Assembly (NCBI GenBank): GCA_035524495.1
Contig: DATKOR010000005.1
Coordinates: forward strand, 1 to 39,691
DNA: 39,691 nucleotides
Source: CAIKZZ01 sp035524495
GTDB taxonomy: Bacteria > Pseudomonadota > Gammaproteobacteria > Steroidobacterales > Steroidobacteraceae
Reading direction: 5' to 3'
Within the stretch, counting starts at the first letter, position 1; the number at the start of each line of letters is the position of its first letter. Positions 1-7,914 of this stretch are shown here, piece after piece. A model generated the notes under the pieces. That model saw only the letters and a list, made by a program, of their open reading frames with translations. It was not told the DNA's origin and searched no databases. The position numbers were made by a program, and so were the translations under genes.

Positions 1-1
1 G

Positions 2-229
2 CTCGACCTCGAGCGCGCGCTCGAGCGCCTGCCGCCGAGCGCGCGCCTGGTCGTCTGGCTGCACGACGTCGAGGGCTACACGCACGAGGAGATCGCCGCG
101 GCGACCGCGCGCACGCCGAGCTATTCGAAGTCACAGCTGGCCCGAGCCCACGCCCGGCTGCGTGCCTGGCTCGAGCCGCCGCCGCCGCCGTGCGCGGCGC
201 TGCCGGACTGTCCGGCGGAGGGATCGTGA
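2..229 (+). CDS. ECF-type RNA polymerase sigma factor, C-terminal part
   Basis: The gene is cut by the left edge; only the last 75 codons are present. The visible part fits sigma-70 region 4: a helix ending in LERLPPSARLVVWLHDVEGY is followed by a helix-turn-helix (YTHEEIAAAT then SKSQLARAHARLRAWL) that in this family reads the -35 element. A short proline-rich tail ends the protein. Its TGA overlaps the ATG of the next gene (TGATG), so the two are probably translationally coupled, the usual arrangement of an ECF sigma factor and its anti-sigma factor. Regions 2 and 3 are missing, so the ECF subgroup cannot be named. Confidence 0.8.
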   Translation, partial: LDLERALERLPPSARLVVWLHDVEGYTHEEIAAATARTPSYSKSQLARAHARLRAWLEPPPPPCAALPDCPAEGS

Positions 230-738
230 TGGACACCGACGAGAACGAGGCCGCGATCGCGCGGGCGCTGAAGGCGCTGCCCGACGTCGCACCGCCCGCC
301 GATGGCTGGTCGCGCATCTTGCGCGCGCGTGCCGTCGATCGTCCGCGCCGCCGGCCGAGCGCCTCGTTCGCGCTCGCGACCGTCGCGCTCGCGCTCGCGA
401 CGCTCGCGCTCCTGCCGCTGCTCGGCCGCGGTCCGCCGCCGCCGGAGCCGGCCGACGCGGGCCTCGCGGCCGACCCCGTCGCGGACCTCGCGGCGCGCTC
501 GGCGGACCTCGAGCAGCTGCTTGCGGCACTGCCGGCGCCCCGCAGCGCGCGCGCCAGCACCGCGCTCACGGCCGCGGCGCTCGAGGATCGGATCGCGCTC
601 GTCGACGAGCGCCTGACGGCGCCGGGTGACGCGCCGCTGTCGGCGAGCGCGACGCGCGCGCTGATGCGCGAGCGCGTCGTGCTGCTCGACTCCCTGGTTC
701 GCGTCCGCTACGCCACGTCGGTCGGGCAGACGCTCTGA
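229..738 (+). CDS. Putative membrane-anchored anti-sigma factor (single TM)
   Basis: A 169-residue protein whose ATG overlaps the sigma-factor stop by one base. A soluble N-terminal part (about residues 1-45) ends in an Arg-rich stretch. One hydrophobic helix follows (about 46-66), then a proline-rich linker and a helical C-terminal region (about 82-160) that would lie in the periplasm. This topology and position suit an anti-sigma factor that holds the upstream sigma factor at the membrane. I see no zinc-binding HxxxCxxC motif and no recognisable named domain, so the role rests on context and topology only. A GTG 13 codons upstream is also in frame, but it lies inside the sigma gene and is less likely. 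Confidence 0.55.
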   Translation: MDTDENEAAIARALKALPDVAPPADGWSRILRARAVDRPRRRPSASFALATVALALATLALLPLLGRGPPPPEPADAGLAADPVADLAARSADLEQLLAALPAPRSARASTALTAAALEDRIALVDERLTAPGDAPLSASATRALMRERVVLLDSLVRVRYATSVGQTL

Positions 739-757
739 TGTGGTCTGGAGGTTAGCG

Positions 758-1741
758 ATGAAGACGACGTTCCGCCCGCGCCACGCGCTTCTAGGCACAC
801 TGCTCGCGCTCGCGGCGGGGCCGCTGCTCGCGGACACGAAGCCCGCCGAGTCCGCGCCCGCCGACGAGGCGCAGCTGGAGCGGCGCCTCGAGGACGCGCA
901 GAAGCGCCTCGAACAGGCCGCCAAGGAGATCGCCGAGCTCTCGGCCGGGCTCGTGCCGCAGCAGCTGAAGGAGCTGAAGCTCCACGTCGGCGAGCCGCAC
1001 GCCATGCTCGGCGTGCAGCTCGCGCCGGGGCAGGGCGGCGCGCGCGTCGCGCGCGTCAGCCCCGGGGGGCCCGCCGCCGAGGCGGGCGTCAAGAGCGGCG
1101 ACCTGATCATCAGCGTCAACGGCCACCACACCGCCTCGTCCGCTGACGTCAGCCACGAGATGCACGCGCTCAAGCCCGGCGACCGCGCGCGGCTCGACAT
1201 CTTGCGCGACGGCAAGCCCGACCATCTCGACGTCACGACCCGCGCGCTCGACCCGCGCGTGATGCTGCTCGGCGGCGACTTCCTGGCCGGCCCGCTGATC
1301 GGCGACCTGTCGGGCATCGGCGAGGAGTTCCGCGGGCACGGCGGCTGGGGCGAGCTCGAGCTCGCGGCACTGTCGCCGGACCTCGGCCGCTACTTCGGCG
1401 CCGAGCGCGGCGTGCTGGTCGTCAAGGCGCCGTCCGACGGGTCGCTGAAGCTCAGGGACGGCGACGTCATCAGCGCGATCGACGGCCGCGAGCCGCAGGG
1501 CGTGTCGCACGCGCTCAGGATCCTGCGCTCGTACCAGCCGGGCGAGCACGTGACGCTCTCGATCCTGCGCGATCACAAGGCGCAGAAGCTCGAGCTGACG
1601 ATGCCGGCGCGGCCCGTGCACTCGATGCGCGCGGTGCCGCCCGTGCCGCCGGCGCCGCCCGCGCCCGCGGCGCCGCCCGCGCCGCCGGCCCCGGGGGCGC
1701 CGCCGGCGCCACCCGCGCCGCCGCACGCGGGCGAGACCTGA
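758..1741 (+). CDS. Secreted protein with two PDZ domains and proline-rich tail
   Basis: A 327-residue protein. Residues 1-25 look like a Sec signal peptide (MKTTFRPRHA, then LLGTLLALAAGPLLA, cleavage near LLA/D). A charged probable coiled coil covers about 37-62. Two PDZ-like domains follow (about 82-165 with GVQLAPG, GPAAEAGVKSGDLIISVNG; about 205-283 with GSLKLRDGDVISAIDG). The C-terminus (about 293-323) is a low-complexity Pro/Ala stretch. There is no protease domain, so it is not a DegP/DegS enzyme. GGAGG at 747-751 supports this ATG over an in-frame GTG at 740. Following a sigma and putative anti-sigma gene, it may sense or bind misfolded envelope proteins; that role is inferred. Confidence 0.8.
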   Translation: MKTTFRPRHALLGTLLALAAGPLLADTKPAESAPADEAQLERRLEDAQKRLEQAAKEIAELSAGLVPQQLKELKLHVGEPHAMLGVQLAPGQGGARVARVSPGGPAAEAGVKSGDLIISVNGHHTASSADVSHEMHALKPGDRARLDILRDGKPDHLDVTTRALDPRVMLLGGDFLAGPLIGDLSGIGEEFRGHGGWGELELAALSPDLGRYFGAERGVLVVKAPSDGSLKLRDGDVISAIDGREPQGVSHALRILRSYQPGEHVTLSILRDHKAQKLELTMPARPVHSMRAVPPVPPAPPAPAAPPAPPAPGAPPAPPAPPHAGET

Positions 1742-1758
1742 AAGCCCGGGGGGCCTGC

Positions 1759-1764
1759 TACGAT
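1759..1764 (+). promoter_or_regulatory. Possible -10 element for queA
   Basis: TACGAT ends 9 bases before the queA ATG, with no Shine-Dalgarno sequence between. If used, transcription would begin at or next to the start codon. No convincing -35 element is seen. Confidence 0.3.
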
Positions 1765-1773
1765 GCGCCCCCC

Positions 1774-2841
1774 ATGGTCGAGCCCCCCGCGCAGCGGCCG
1801 CTGACGCGCGCTGATTTCCACTACGCGCTGCCGCCCGAGCTGATCGCCCAGGAACCGCCCGCGGTGCGCGGCGCGAGCCGGCTGCTCGCGCTCGAGGGCA
1901 CGACCGGCCGCCTGCGCGACCTGCGCTTCGCCGACCTCGCGACGCTGCTCGGGCCGGGCGATCTGCTGGTGCGCAACGACACGCGGGTACTGCCGGCGCG
2001 CCTGCACGGCCGCAAGGAGACAGGCGGGGCGGTCGAGATCCTGATCGAGCGCGTCACCGGCGAGCGACGCGTCGTCGTGCAGCTGCGCGCGAGCAAGGGC
2101 GCGCGCGTGGGACAGCGGATCCTGCTGCCGGCGGAGGCGATCGCGACCGTCGTCGGCCAGGGCACCGGGTTCGTCGAGCTCGAGCTCGACCGCGCGGTGC
2201 TCGCCTACCTCGAGGCGCACGGCGAGGTGCCGCTGCCGCCCTACATCGCGCGTGCCGCCGACGCGCACGACCGCGAGCGCTACCAGACCGTCTACGCGCG
2301 CGCGCCGGGCGCGGTCGCCGCGCCGACCGCGGGCCTGCACTTCGACGCCGCGCTCCTCGCATCGCTCGAGGCGCGCGGCATCGGGGTCGCCGACGTCACG
2401 CTGCACGTCGGCGCCGGGACCTTCCAGCCGCTGCGGAGCGACGACCTCGACGCGCACCGCATGCACGCCGAGCGGCTGATCGTGCCGCCGCGGACGGTCG
2501 AGGCGGTCGCGGCGGTGCGCGCGCGCGGCGCGCGCGTCGTCGCGGTCGGCACGACCGTGGTGCGGGCGCTCGAGACGGCGGCCGCGGGCGGCGCGCTCGC
2601 GCCCTTCGAGGGCGAGACGCGGCTCTTCCTGCGGCCGGGGGCGCGCTTTTTGGTCGTCGATGCGCTGGTGACGAACTTCCACCTTCCGGAGTCGACGCTG
2701 CTGATGCTGGTGTGCGCCTTCGCCGGGCGCGAGGCGGTGCTCGCCGCCTACGCGCACGCGGTCGAGAAGCGCTATCGTTTCTTCAGCTACGGCGATGCGA
2801 TGTTCGTGACGCCGGCGGCCGGCGCGAGGCAGGCGACGTGA
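1774..2841 (+). CDS. queA: S-adenosylmethionine:tRNA ribosyltransferase-isomerase
   Basis: QueA transfers and isomerises the ribose of S-adenosylmethionine onto 7-aminomethyl-7-deazaguanine in tRNA, giving epoxyqueuosine. The 355 residues match the family length. Recognisable stretches include the N-terminal FHYALPPELIAQEP, LVRNDTRVLPARLHG near residue 70, the central PTAGLHF, HVGAGTFQPLR and the C-terminal NFHLPESTLLMLVCAFAG. The stop overlaps the tgt start (GTGA, 2838-2841), so queA and tgt form a coupled queuosine operon, as in many proteobacteria. The ATG at 1774 has only a C-run before it, so initiation may be leaderless. Confidence 0.97.
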   Translation: MVEPPAQRPLTRADFHYALPPELIAQEPPAVRGASRLLALEGTTGRLRDLRFADLATLLGPGDLLVRNDTRVLPARLHGRKETGGAVEILIERVTGERRVVVQLRASKGARVGQRILLPAEAIATVVGQGTGFVELELDRAVLAYLEAHGEVPLPPYIARAADAHDRERYQTVYARAPGAVAAPTAGLHFDAALLASLEARGIGVADVTLHVGAGTFQPLRSDDLDAHRMHAERLIVPPRTVEAVAAVRARGARVVAVGTTVVRALETAAAGGALAPFEGETRLFLRPGARFLVVDALVTNFHLPESTLLMLVCAFAGREAVLAAYAHAVEKRYRFFSYGDAMFVTPAAGARQAT

Positions 2842-3965
2842 AGTTCGATGTGTTCGGCACCGACGGGGCGGCGCGCCGCGGCCGGCTGATCTTCCCGCGC
2901 GGCTCGGTCGAGACGCCGGCGTTCATGCCGGTCGGGACCTACGGCACCGTCAAGGCGATGACGCCCGAGGCGCTCGTCGAGGGCGGCGCCGAGATCGTGC
3001 TCGGCAACACCTTTCACCTGTGGCTGCGGCCGGGACTCGAAGTCATCGCCGCGCACGGCGGGCTGCACCGCTTCATGCACTGGGAACGGCCGATCCTGAC
3101 CGACTCCGGCGGCTTCCAGGTCTTCAGCCTCGCGAAGCTGAGGAAGCTCACCGAGGCGGGGGTGCGCTTTCGCTCGCCGGTCGACGGCAGCGAGGTGTTC
3201 CTGTCGCCGGAGGAGTCGATGCGTATCCAGCGCGTGCTCGGCTCCGACATCGCGATGCAGTTCGACGAGTGCACGCCGTACCCGGCGACCGAGCGCGAGG
3301 CGCGCGACTCGATGGAGCTCAGCCTGCGCTGGGCGCTTCGCAGCCGCGATGCCTACTACGGCGCGGGCGGCGCGCCCGGCGTGCTGTTCGGCATCGTGCA
3401 GGGCGGGATGTACCGCGCGCTGCGCAGCGCCTCCTGCGAGGGGCTCGCTGCGCTCGACCTCCCGGGCCACGCGATCGGCGGGCTCGCGGTCGGGGAGCCG
3501 GAGGAGGAGCGGCTGCGCGTGCTCGAGCAGACGCTGCCGCTGCTGCGCCCCGACCGGCCGCGCTACCTGATGGGCGTCGGCCGGCCCGGGGACCTCGTCG
3601 AATCGGTCGCGCGCGGCATCGACATGTTCGACTGCGTGATGCCGACGCGCCACGCGCGCAACGGACACCTGTTCACCGCCGCGGGCACGCTCAACATCCG
3701 CAACGCCCGCCACGCGAGCGACCTGTCGCCGATCGATGCGAGCTGCGACTGCTACACCTGCCGCCACTACACGCGCGCCTACTTGAGGCACCTCGACCGG
3801 GCCGGCGAGATCCTGGGCAGCATGCTGAACACGGTCCACAATCTGCACTTCTATCAAGCGCTTATGCGGGCGGTCCGGACCGCGATCGAGACCGGCCGAT
3901 TCGCGGCGTTCCGGCGCGAGTTCCACGCGGCCCGCACCGGGGAGGACGAGGCGCCTGTGGCATAA
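2838..3965 (+). CDS. tgt: Queuine/preQ1 tRNA-guanine transglycosylase
   Basis: Tgt exchanges the wobble guanine-34 of GUN-anticodon tRNAs for preQ1, the step before QueA. The GTG start at 2838 gives 375 residues, beginning KFDVFGTDGAARRG. Family landmarks are MPVGTYGTVKAMTPE, ILTDSGGFQVFSL (active-site Asp-Ser-Gly-Gly), the GGLAVGEP substrate loop, and the zinc site CDCYTC plus the later His of NTVHNLHFY. An open frame extends upstream into queA but has no homology to the family. The coupling with queA and the yajC-secDF genes downstream reproduce a widely conserved order. Confidence 0.97.
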   Translation: MKFDVFGTDGAARRGRLIFPRGSVETPAFMPVGTYGTVKAMTPEALVEGGAEIVLGNTFHLWLRPGLEVIAAHGGLHRFMHWERPILTDSGGFQVFSLAKLRKLTEAGVRFRSPVDGSEVFLSPEESMRIQRVLGSDIAMQFDECTPYPATEREARDSMELSLRWALRSRDAYYGAGGAPGVLFGIVQGGMYRALRSASCEGLAALDLPGHAIGGLAVGEPEEERLRVLEQTLPLLRPDRPRYLMGVGRPGDLVESVARGIDMFDCVMPTRHARNGHLFTAAGTLNIRNARHASDLSPIDASCDCYTCRHYTRAYLRHLDRAGEILGSMLNTVHNLHFYQALMRAVRTAIETGRFAAFRREFHAARTGEDEAPVA

Positions 3966-3966
3966 T
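3961..3966 (+). promoter_or_regulatory. Possible -10 element for yajC-secDF
   Basis: CATAAT overlaps the tgt stop codon and lies about 40 bases before the yajC ATG. No good -35 partner was found, so yajC may equally be read from the queA promoter. Confidence 0.3.
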
Positions 3967-4006
3967 GCCCGGCTACGCCCATCACAACGTATCCCGGGGA
4001 AATCGC

Positions 4007-4339
4007 ATGGATTTTCTGATCTCGAGCGCCTACGCCCAGGCGGCCGGCGCCGGCTCGCCGCAGTCTCCGCTCATGACGTTCCTGCCCATCGTGGTGCTGT
4101 TCGTCGCGTTCTACTTTCTGCTGATCCGCCCGCAGACCAAGAAGGCCAAGGAGCACCGCGAGATGGTCGCCAAGCTCGCGGTCGGCGATGAGGTGGTCAC
4201 GGCCGGCGGCATCCTCGGACGGGTCACCGAGGCCGGCGAGACCTTCGTCAGCGTCGAGATCGCCAAGGACGTCACGATCAAGGTCCAGCGTGTCCAGGTC
4301 TCGCAACTGATGCCGAAGGGCACCTTCAAGAGCGCCTGA
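4007..4339 (+). CDS. yajC: Preprotein translocase accessory subunit YajC
   Basis: YajC is a small inner-membrane partner of SecDF in the Sec translocon. The 110-residue product has a short N-terminal segment, one membrane helix at about 24-41 (TFLPIVVLFVAFYFLLIRP) and the hallmark RPQTKKAKEHREM. A small basic cytoplasmic domain follows (GDEVVTAGGILGRV, about 60-73), ending in a KGTFKSA tail. It lies between tgt and secD, its usual place. Transcription with secD and secF is likely, since the gap to secD is only 30 bases. Confidence 0.96.
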   Translation: MDFLISSAYAQAAGAGSPQSPLMTFLPIVVLFVAFYFLLIRPQTKKAKEHREMVAKLAVGDEVVTAGGILGRVTEAGETFVSVEIAKDVTIKVQRVQVSQLMPKGTFKSA

Positions 4340-4369
4340 GAAGGCGCCCGCCACGGAGCACCGTCCGGC

Positions 4370-6211
4370 ATGAACCGATATCCGCTGTGGAAGAGCCTGC
4401 TGTTCGCGGGCGTGATGCTGCTGGCGCTCGTGCTGGCGCTGCCGAACGTGTTCGGCGACGCGCCCGCACTGCAGCTGTCGCGCCGCGACGGCGAGCTGTT
4501 CAAGGACGCGGGCGCCGCGCAGCCGTTCCTCGACCTGCTCGCCAAGGAGCACATCGTCCCCGACGCCAACTTCGTGCAGAACGGGCGCGTCGTGCTGCGC
4601 TTCGCCGACGTCCCGACGCAGCTGAAGGCGCGCGACCTGATCGAGGCCTCGTCCCCGGGCGCGTACGCGATCGCGACCACGTTCGCCTCGCGGGCGCCGG
4701 CCTGGGTGCGCGCGGTCGGCCTCAGGGCCATGAGCCTCGGCCTCGACCTGCGCGGCGGCATCTACCTCGTCTACCAGGTCGACGTCGATGGCGCGGTCAA
4801 GCAGACGCTGCAGCGCCTCGAGCGCGACTATCGGCTCGCGCTGCGCGAGAAGCGCATCCAGTACGAGGCGGTCGATGCGAGCGGCGGCGGCATCGCGGTG
4901 ACGCTCAAGGATCCGGCGAGGCTCGACGATGCGCGCGCCGCGCTGGCCGCGGTCGACCCGAACGTGACGCTGACCGCCGCCGACGTCACGATCCGCGCGA
5001 CGCTCTCGGACCAGCAGGTGCGCCAGCGGCAGGACTTCGCGATCCAGCAGAACATCACCGCGCTCGGCAACCGCGTCAACGCGCTCGGCGTGTCGGAAGC
5101 GAGCGTGCAGCGCCAGGGCGCGAACCGCATCGCCGTGCAGCTGCCCGGCGTGCAGGACGCGAGCGAGGTGATCCGGCTCCTCGGCAAGACCGCGACGCTC
5201 GAGTTCCGGCTCGTCGACCAGACCGGCAACCCCGTCGAGGCGCAGGCCACCGGGCGGCCGCCGCTCGGCACCAAGCTCTACAAGGACCGCAGCGGCCGGC
5301 CGGTGCTGCTGAAGCGCGACGTGATCGTCTCCGGCGAGCAGCTGACCGATGCGACCTCGACCTTCCAGCAGGGCGAGCCCGCGGTCAGCATCCGGCTCGA
5401 TGCGCGCGGTGGCGAGGAGATGCTGCGCACCACGCGCGAGAACATCGGCAAGCCGATGGCGGTGGTGTTCATCGAGCGCGAGCGCCAGCTGCGCGAGCAG
5501 AACGGCGCGAAGGTCGCCGTCGACGTCACGCGCGAGGACGTCATCAACGTCGCGACGATCCGCGGCGTGTTCTCGAACCAGTTCCAGATCACGGGCCTGA
5601 CCGCGCGCGAGGGCCAGGAGCTCGCCAAGCTGCTGCGCGCCGGCGCGCTCGCGGCGCCGGTGTTCATCGTCGAGCAGCGCCTGATCGGCCCGAGCCTCGG
5701 CCAGGACAACATCGACCGCGGCGTGCGCGCGCTGCTGATCGGCTCGGCGCTGCTGTTCGTGTTCATGGTGATCTACTACAGCGCCTTCGGCCTGATCGCC
5801 GACATCGTGCTGGTGTGCAACGTGGTGCTCCTGACCGCGTGCCTGTCGCTGATCGGCGCGGCGCTGACGCTGCCCGGCATCGCCGGCATCATGCTGACCG
5901 TCGGCATGGCGGTCGACGCCAACATCCTGATCTACGAGCGCATCCGCGAGGAGCTCAGGAACGGCAGCACGCCGCACGCAGCGATCAAGGCGGGCTTCGA
6001 GAAGGCGCTCTCGGCGATCGCCGACGCCAACGTCACGACGCTGATCGCGGGCGTCGTGCTGTTCCTGTTCGGCACCGGCCCGATCAAGGGCTTCGCGGCG
6101 GTGCTGTCGGTCGGCATCCTGACGACGCTGTTCACGGCGCTGATGGGCACGCGCACGATCATCGGCCTCATCTGGGGCCATCGCGCGACGATCAAACACC
6201 TGCCGGTCTAG
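4370..6211 (+). CDS. secD: Protein translocase subunit SecD
   Basis: SecD uses the proton gradient, with SecF, to pull preproteins through SecYEG on the periplasmic side. It has 613 residues, the usual length. A first membrane helix lies at about 9-28. The periplasmic P1 head begins with LGLDLRGGIYLVYQVD near residue 123. A block of five further helices in the C-terminal 170 residues contains the signature VGMAVDANILIYERIREEL. The protein ends in IIGLIWGHRATIKHLPV. The gene precedes secF by 22 bases. Confidence 0.97.
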   Translation: MNRYPLWKSLLFAGVMLLALVLALPNVFGDAPALQLSRRDGELFKDAGAAQPFLDLLAKEHIVPDANFVQNGRVVLRFADVPTQLKARDLIEASSPGAYAIATTFASRAPAWVRAVGLRAMSLGLDLRGGIYLVYQVDVDGAVKQTLQRLERDYRLALREKRIQYEAVDASGGGIAVTLKDPARLDDARAALAAVDPNVTLTAADVTIRATLSDQQVRQRQDFAIQQNITALGNRVNALGVSEASVQRQGANRIAVQLPGVQDASEVIRLLGKTATLEFRLVDQTGNPVEAQATGRPPLGTKLYKDRSGRPVLLKRDVIVSGEQLTDATSTFQQGEPAVSIRLDARGGEEMLRTTRENIGKPMAVVFIERERQLREQNGAKVAVDVTREDVINVATIRGVFSNQFQITGLTAREGQELAKLLRAGALAAPVFIVEQRLIGPSLGQDNIDRGVRALLIGSALLFVFMVIYYSAFGLIADIVLVCNVVLLTACLSLIGAALTLPGIAGIMLTVGMAVDANILIYERIREELRNGSTPHAAIKAGFEKALSAIADANVTTLIAGVVLFLFGTGPIKGFAAVLSVGILTTLFTALMGTRTIIGLIWGHRATIKHLPV

Positions 6212-6233
6212 CGCGCGAGGAGTCTCAACAGTC

Positions 6234-7169
6234 ATGGAAATCCTCCACAAGGTCCCGCGCATCCGCTTCATGGCGCAGCGCAGGATCTGCTACGTGATCT
6301 CGGCGCTGATCGTGCTCGGCTCGCTGGCCGCCGAGGCCGTCAACGGCCTCAACCTCGCGGTCGACTTCACCGGCGGCGTGGTCATCGAGGCGAGCTACGC
6401 CCAGAGCGCCGACCTCGACCGCACGCGCGCGGCGCTGAAGAGCGCCGGCTACGCCGAGAACCAGGTGCAGAACTTCGGCTCCTCGAAGGACGTGCTGGTG
6501 CGGCTGCCGCCGCTCGGCCCCTCGGAATCGGCGCAGGCCGTCACGCAGAAGATCGAGCTCGCGCTCAAGACCGTCGACGCCGGGGTCCAGATCCGGCGCA
6601 CCGAAGTCGTCGGCGCGACCGTCGGCAAGGAGCTGATGGTCAAGGGCGCGACTGCGATGGCGATCACGGTGTTCCTGATCCTGATCTACATCGCGTTCCG
6701 CTTCCGCTGGAAGTTCGGCGTCGGCGCGGTGCTCGCGACGCTGCATGACCCGTTCGTCGTCGTCGGCGTGTTCGCGATCTCGGGGATGACCTTCGACCTG
6801 TCGGTGCTGGCCGCGGTGCTGGCGGTCATCGGCTACTCGATCAACGAGACGGTCGTGGTGTTCGACCGCGTCCGCGAGCTCTTTCCGCAGATGCGCAAGG
6901 CCGAGCCGATCGAGGTCTTCGACCGCGCGATCAACGAGACGCTGTCCAGAACCCTGATCACGAAGTTCGCGACGCTGATCGTGGTCGTGGCGCTCTACCT
7001 CTTCGGCGGCGAGTCGCTGCGCGGCTTCGGCCTGGCGCTGATCGTCGGCATCCTCGCCGTCACCTACTCGTCGATGTACGTCGCGAGCGGCGTCGCGCTC
7101 GACCTCGGCTCCTCGCACCGCGACCTGATGCCCTCGGAGCGACGCGCGCCGGTCGACGACCTGCCCTAA
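6234..7169 (+). CDS. secF: Protein translocase subunit SecF
   Basis: SecF forms the SecDF complex with the preceding gene product. The 311-residue protein has the first helix at about 19-37, the conserved NLAVDFTGGVVIEASY, and a periplasmic loop to about residue 135. Five helices follow, with the signature VIGYSINETVVVFDRVREL near residue 200. A strong ribosome-binding site (AGGAG at 6218-6222) precedes the ATG. Length and motifs are normal. Confidence 0.97.
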   Translation: MEILHKVPRIRFMAQRRICYVISALIVLGSLAAEAVNGLNLAVDFTGGVVIEASYAQSADLDRTRAALKSAGYAENQVQNFGSSKDVLVRLPPLGPSESAQAVTQKIELALKTVDAGVQIRRTEVVGATVGKELMVKGATAMAITVFLILIYIAFRFRWKFGVGAVLATLHDPFVVVGVFAISGMTFDLSVLAAVLAVIGYSINETVVVFDRVRELFPQMRKAEPIEVFDRAINETLSRTLITKFATLIVVVALYLFGGESLRGFGLALIVGILAVTYSSMYVASGVALDLGSSHRDLMPSERRAPVDDLP

Positions 7170-7187
7170 GCCGCCGGGGCACGGCCG

Positions 7188-7904
7188 GTGCTCGAACTGC
7201 TGACGGACCCCTCCGCATGGCTGTCGTTCGTCACGCTGACCGTGCTCGAGGTGGTGCTCGGCATCGACAACATCGTGTTCCTCGCGATCCTGGTGTCGCG
7301 GCTGCCGGCCGAGCGTCAGGCGAGCGCGCGCCTCGGGGGACTGGCGCTTGCGATGCTGACGCGGATCGCACTGCTGCTCTCGATCACGTGGCTGATCGCG
7401 CTGCAGGCGCCGCTCTTCACGCTGCTCGGGCGCGAGATCTCGAGCCGTGACCTCGTGCTGCTCCTTGGCGGGCTGTTCCTGCTGTGGAAGAGCGTCACCG
7501 AGATCCACTCGACGATGCTCGGCACGCGCGCGGCCCGCAACGTGCGGGCGCCGAGGCGCGTCACGACCGTGATCGTGCAGATCGCGCTGATCGACATCGT
7601 GTTCTCATTCGACTCGGTGTTCACGGCCGTCGGCCTCGCGCAGCGCGTCGAGATCATGGTCGCGGCGATCGTCGCGGCGGTGTTCTTCATGATGTTCGTC
7701 GCGCGCGGCATCAGCAGCTTCATCGACCGCTACCCGACGCTGAAGATGCTGGCGCTCGCGTTCCTGCTGCTGATCGGCCTCGCGCTGATCCTCGACGCGG
7801 TGGACGTGCACATCCCGAAGGGCTACCTGTATTTCGCCATGGCGTTCTCGATCGGCGTCGAGATGATCAACCTGCGCGTGCGGCGTCAGCCGCCGGCGCG
7901 CTGA
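7188..7904 (+). CDS. TerC/YgdQ-family integral membrane protein
   Basis: A 238-residue polytopic membrane protein with about seven helices. It carries the TerC-family signatures VLEVVLGIDNIVFLAIL near the N-terminus and QIALIDIVFSFDSVFTAVGL in the middle; their acidic residues sit inside helices and are thought to bind metal. The family includes TerC (tellurite resistance) and the manganese exporters Alx and MntX. Length and the short cytoplasmic loops fit the YgdQ/YkoY branch better than true TerC. Start is GTG at 7188, 18 bases after secF, with no strong ribosome-binding site, so read-through from secF is possible. The metal transported cannot be told from sequence. Confidence 0.85.
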   Translation: MLELLTDPSAWLSFVTLTVLEVVLGIDNIVFLAILVSRLPAERQASARLGGLALAMLTRIALLLSITWLIALQAPLFTLLGREISSRDLVLLLGGLFLLWKSVTEIHSTMLGTRAARNVRAPRRVTTVIVQIALIDIVFSFDSVFTAVGLAQRVEIMVAAIVAAVFFMMFVARGISSFIDRYPTLKMLALAFLLLIGLALILDAVDVHIPKGYLYFAMAFSIGVEMINLRVRRQPPAR

Positions 7905-7914
7905 GGGAGCGCCG

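Noticed and set aside
1641..1727. Dense GCC/CCG repeats considered as a structural repeat
   Set aside because: They encode the Pro/Ala tail of the PDZ protein; low-complexity coding sequence explains them.
3854..6271. Long minus-strand open frame opposite yajC and secD
   Set aside because: Same antisense composition artefact; secD is certain.
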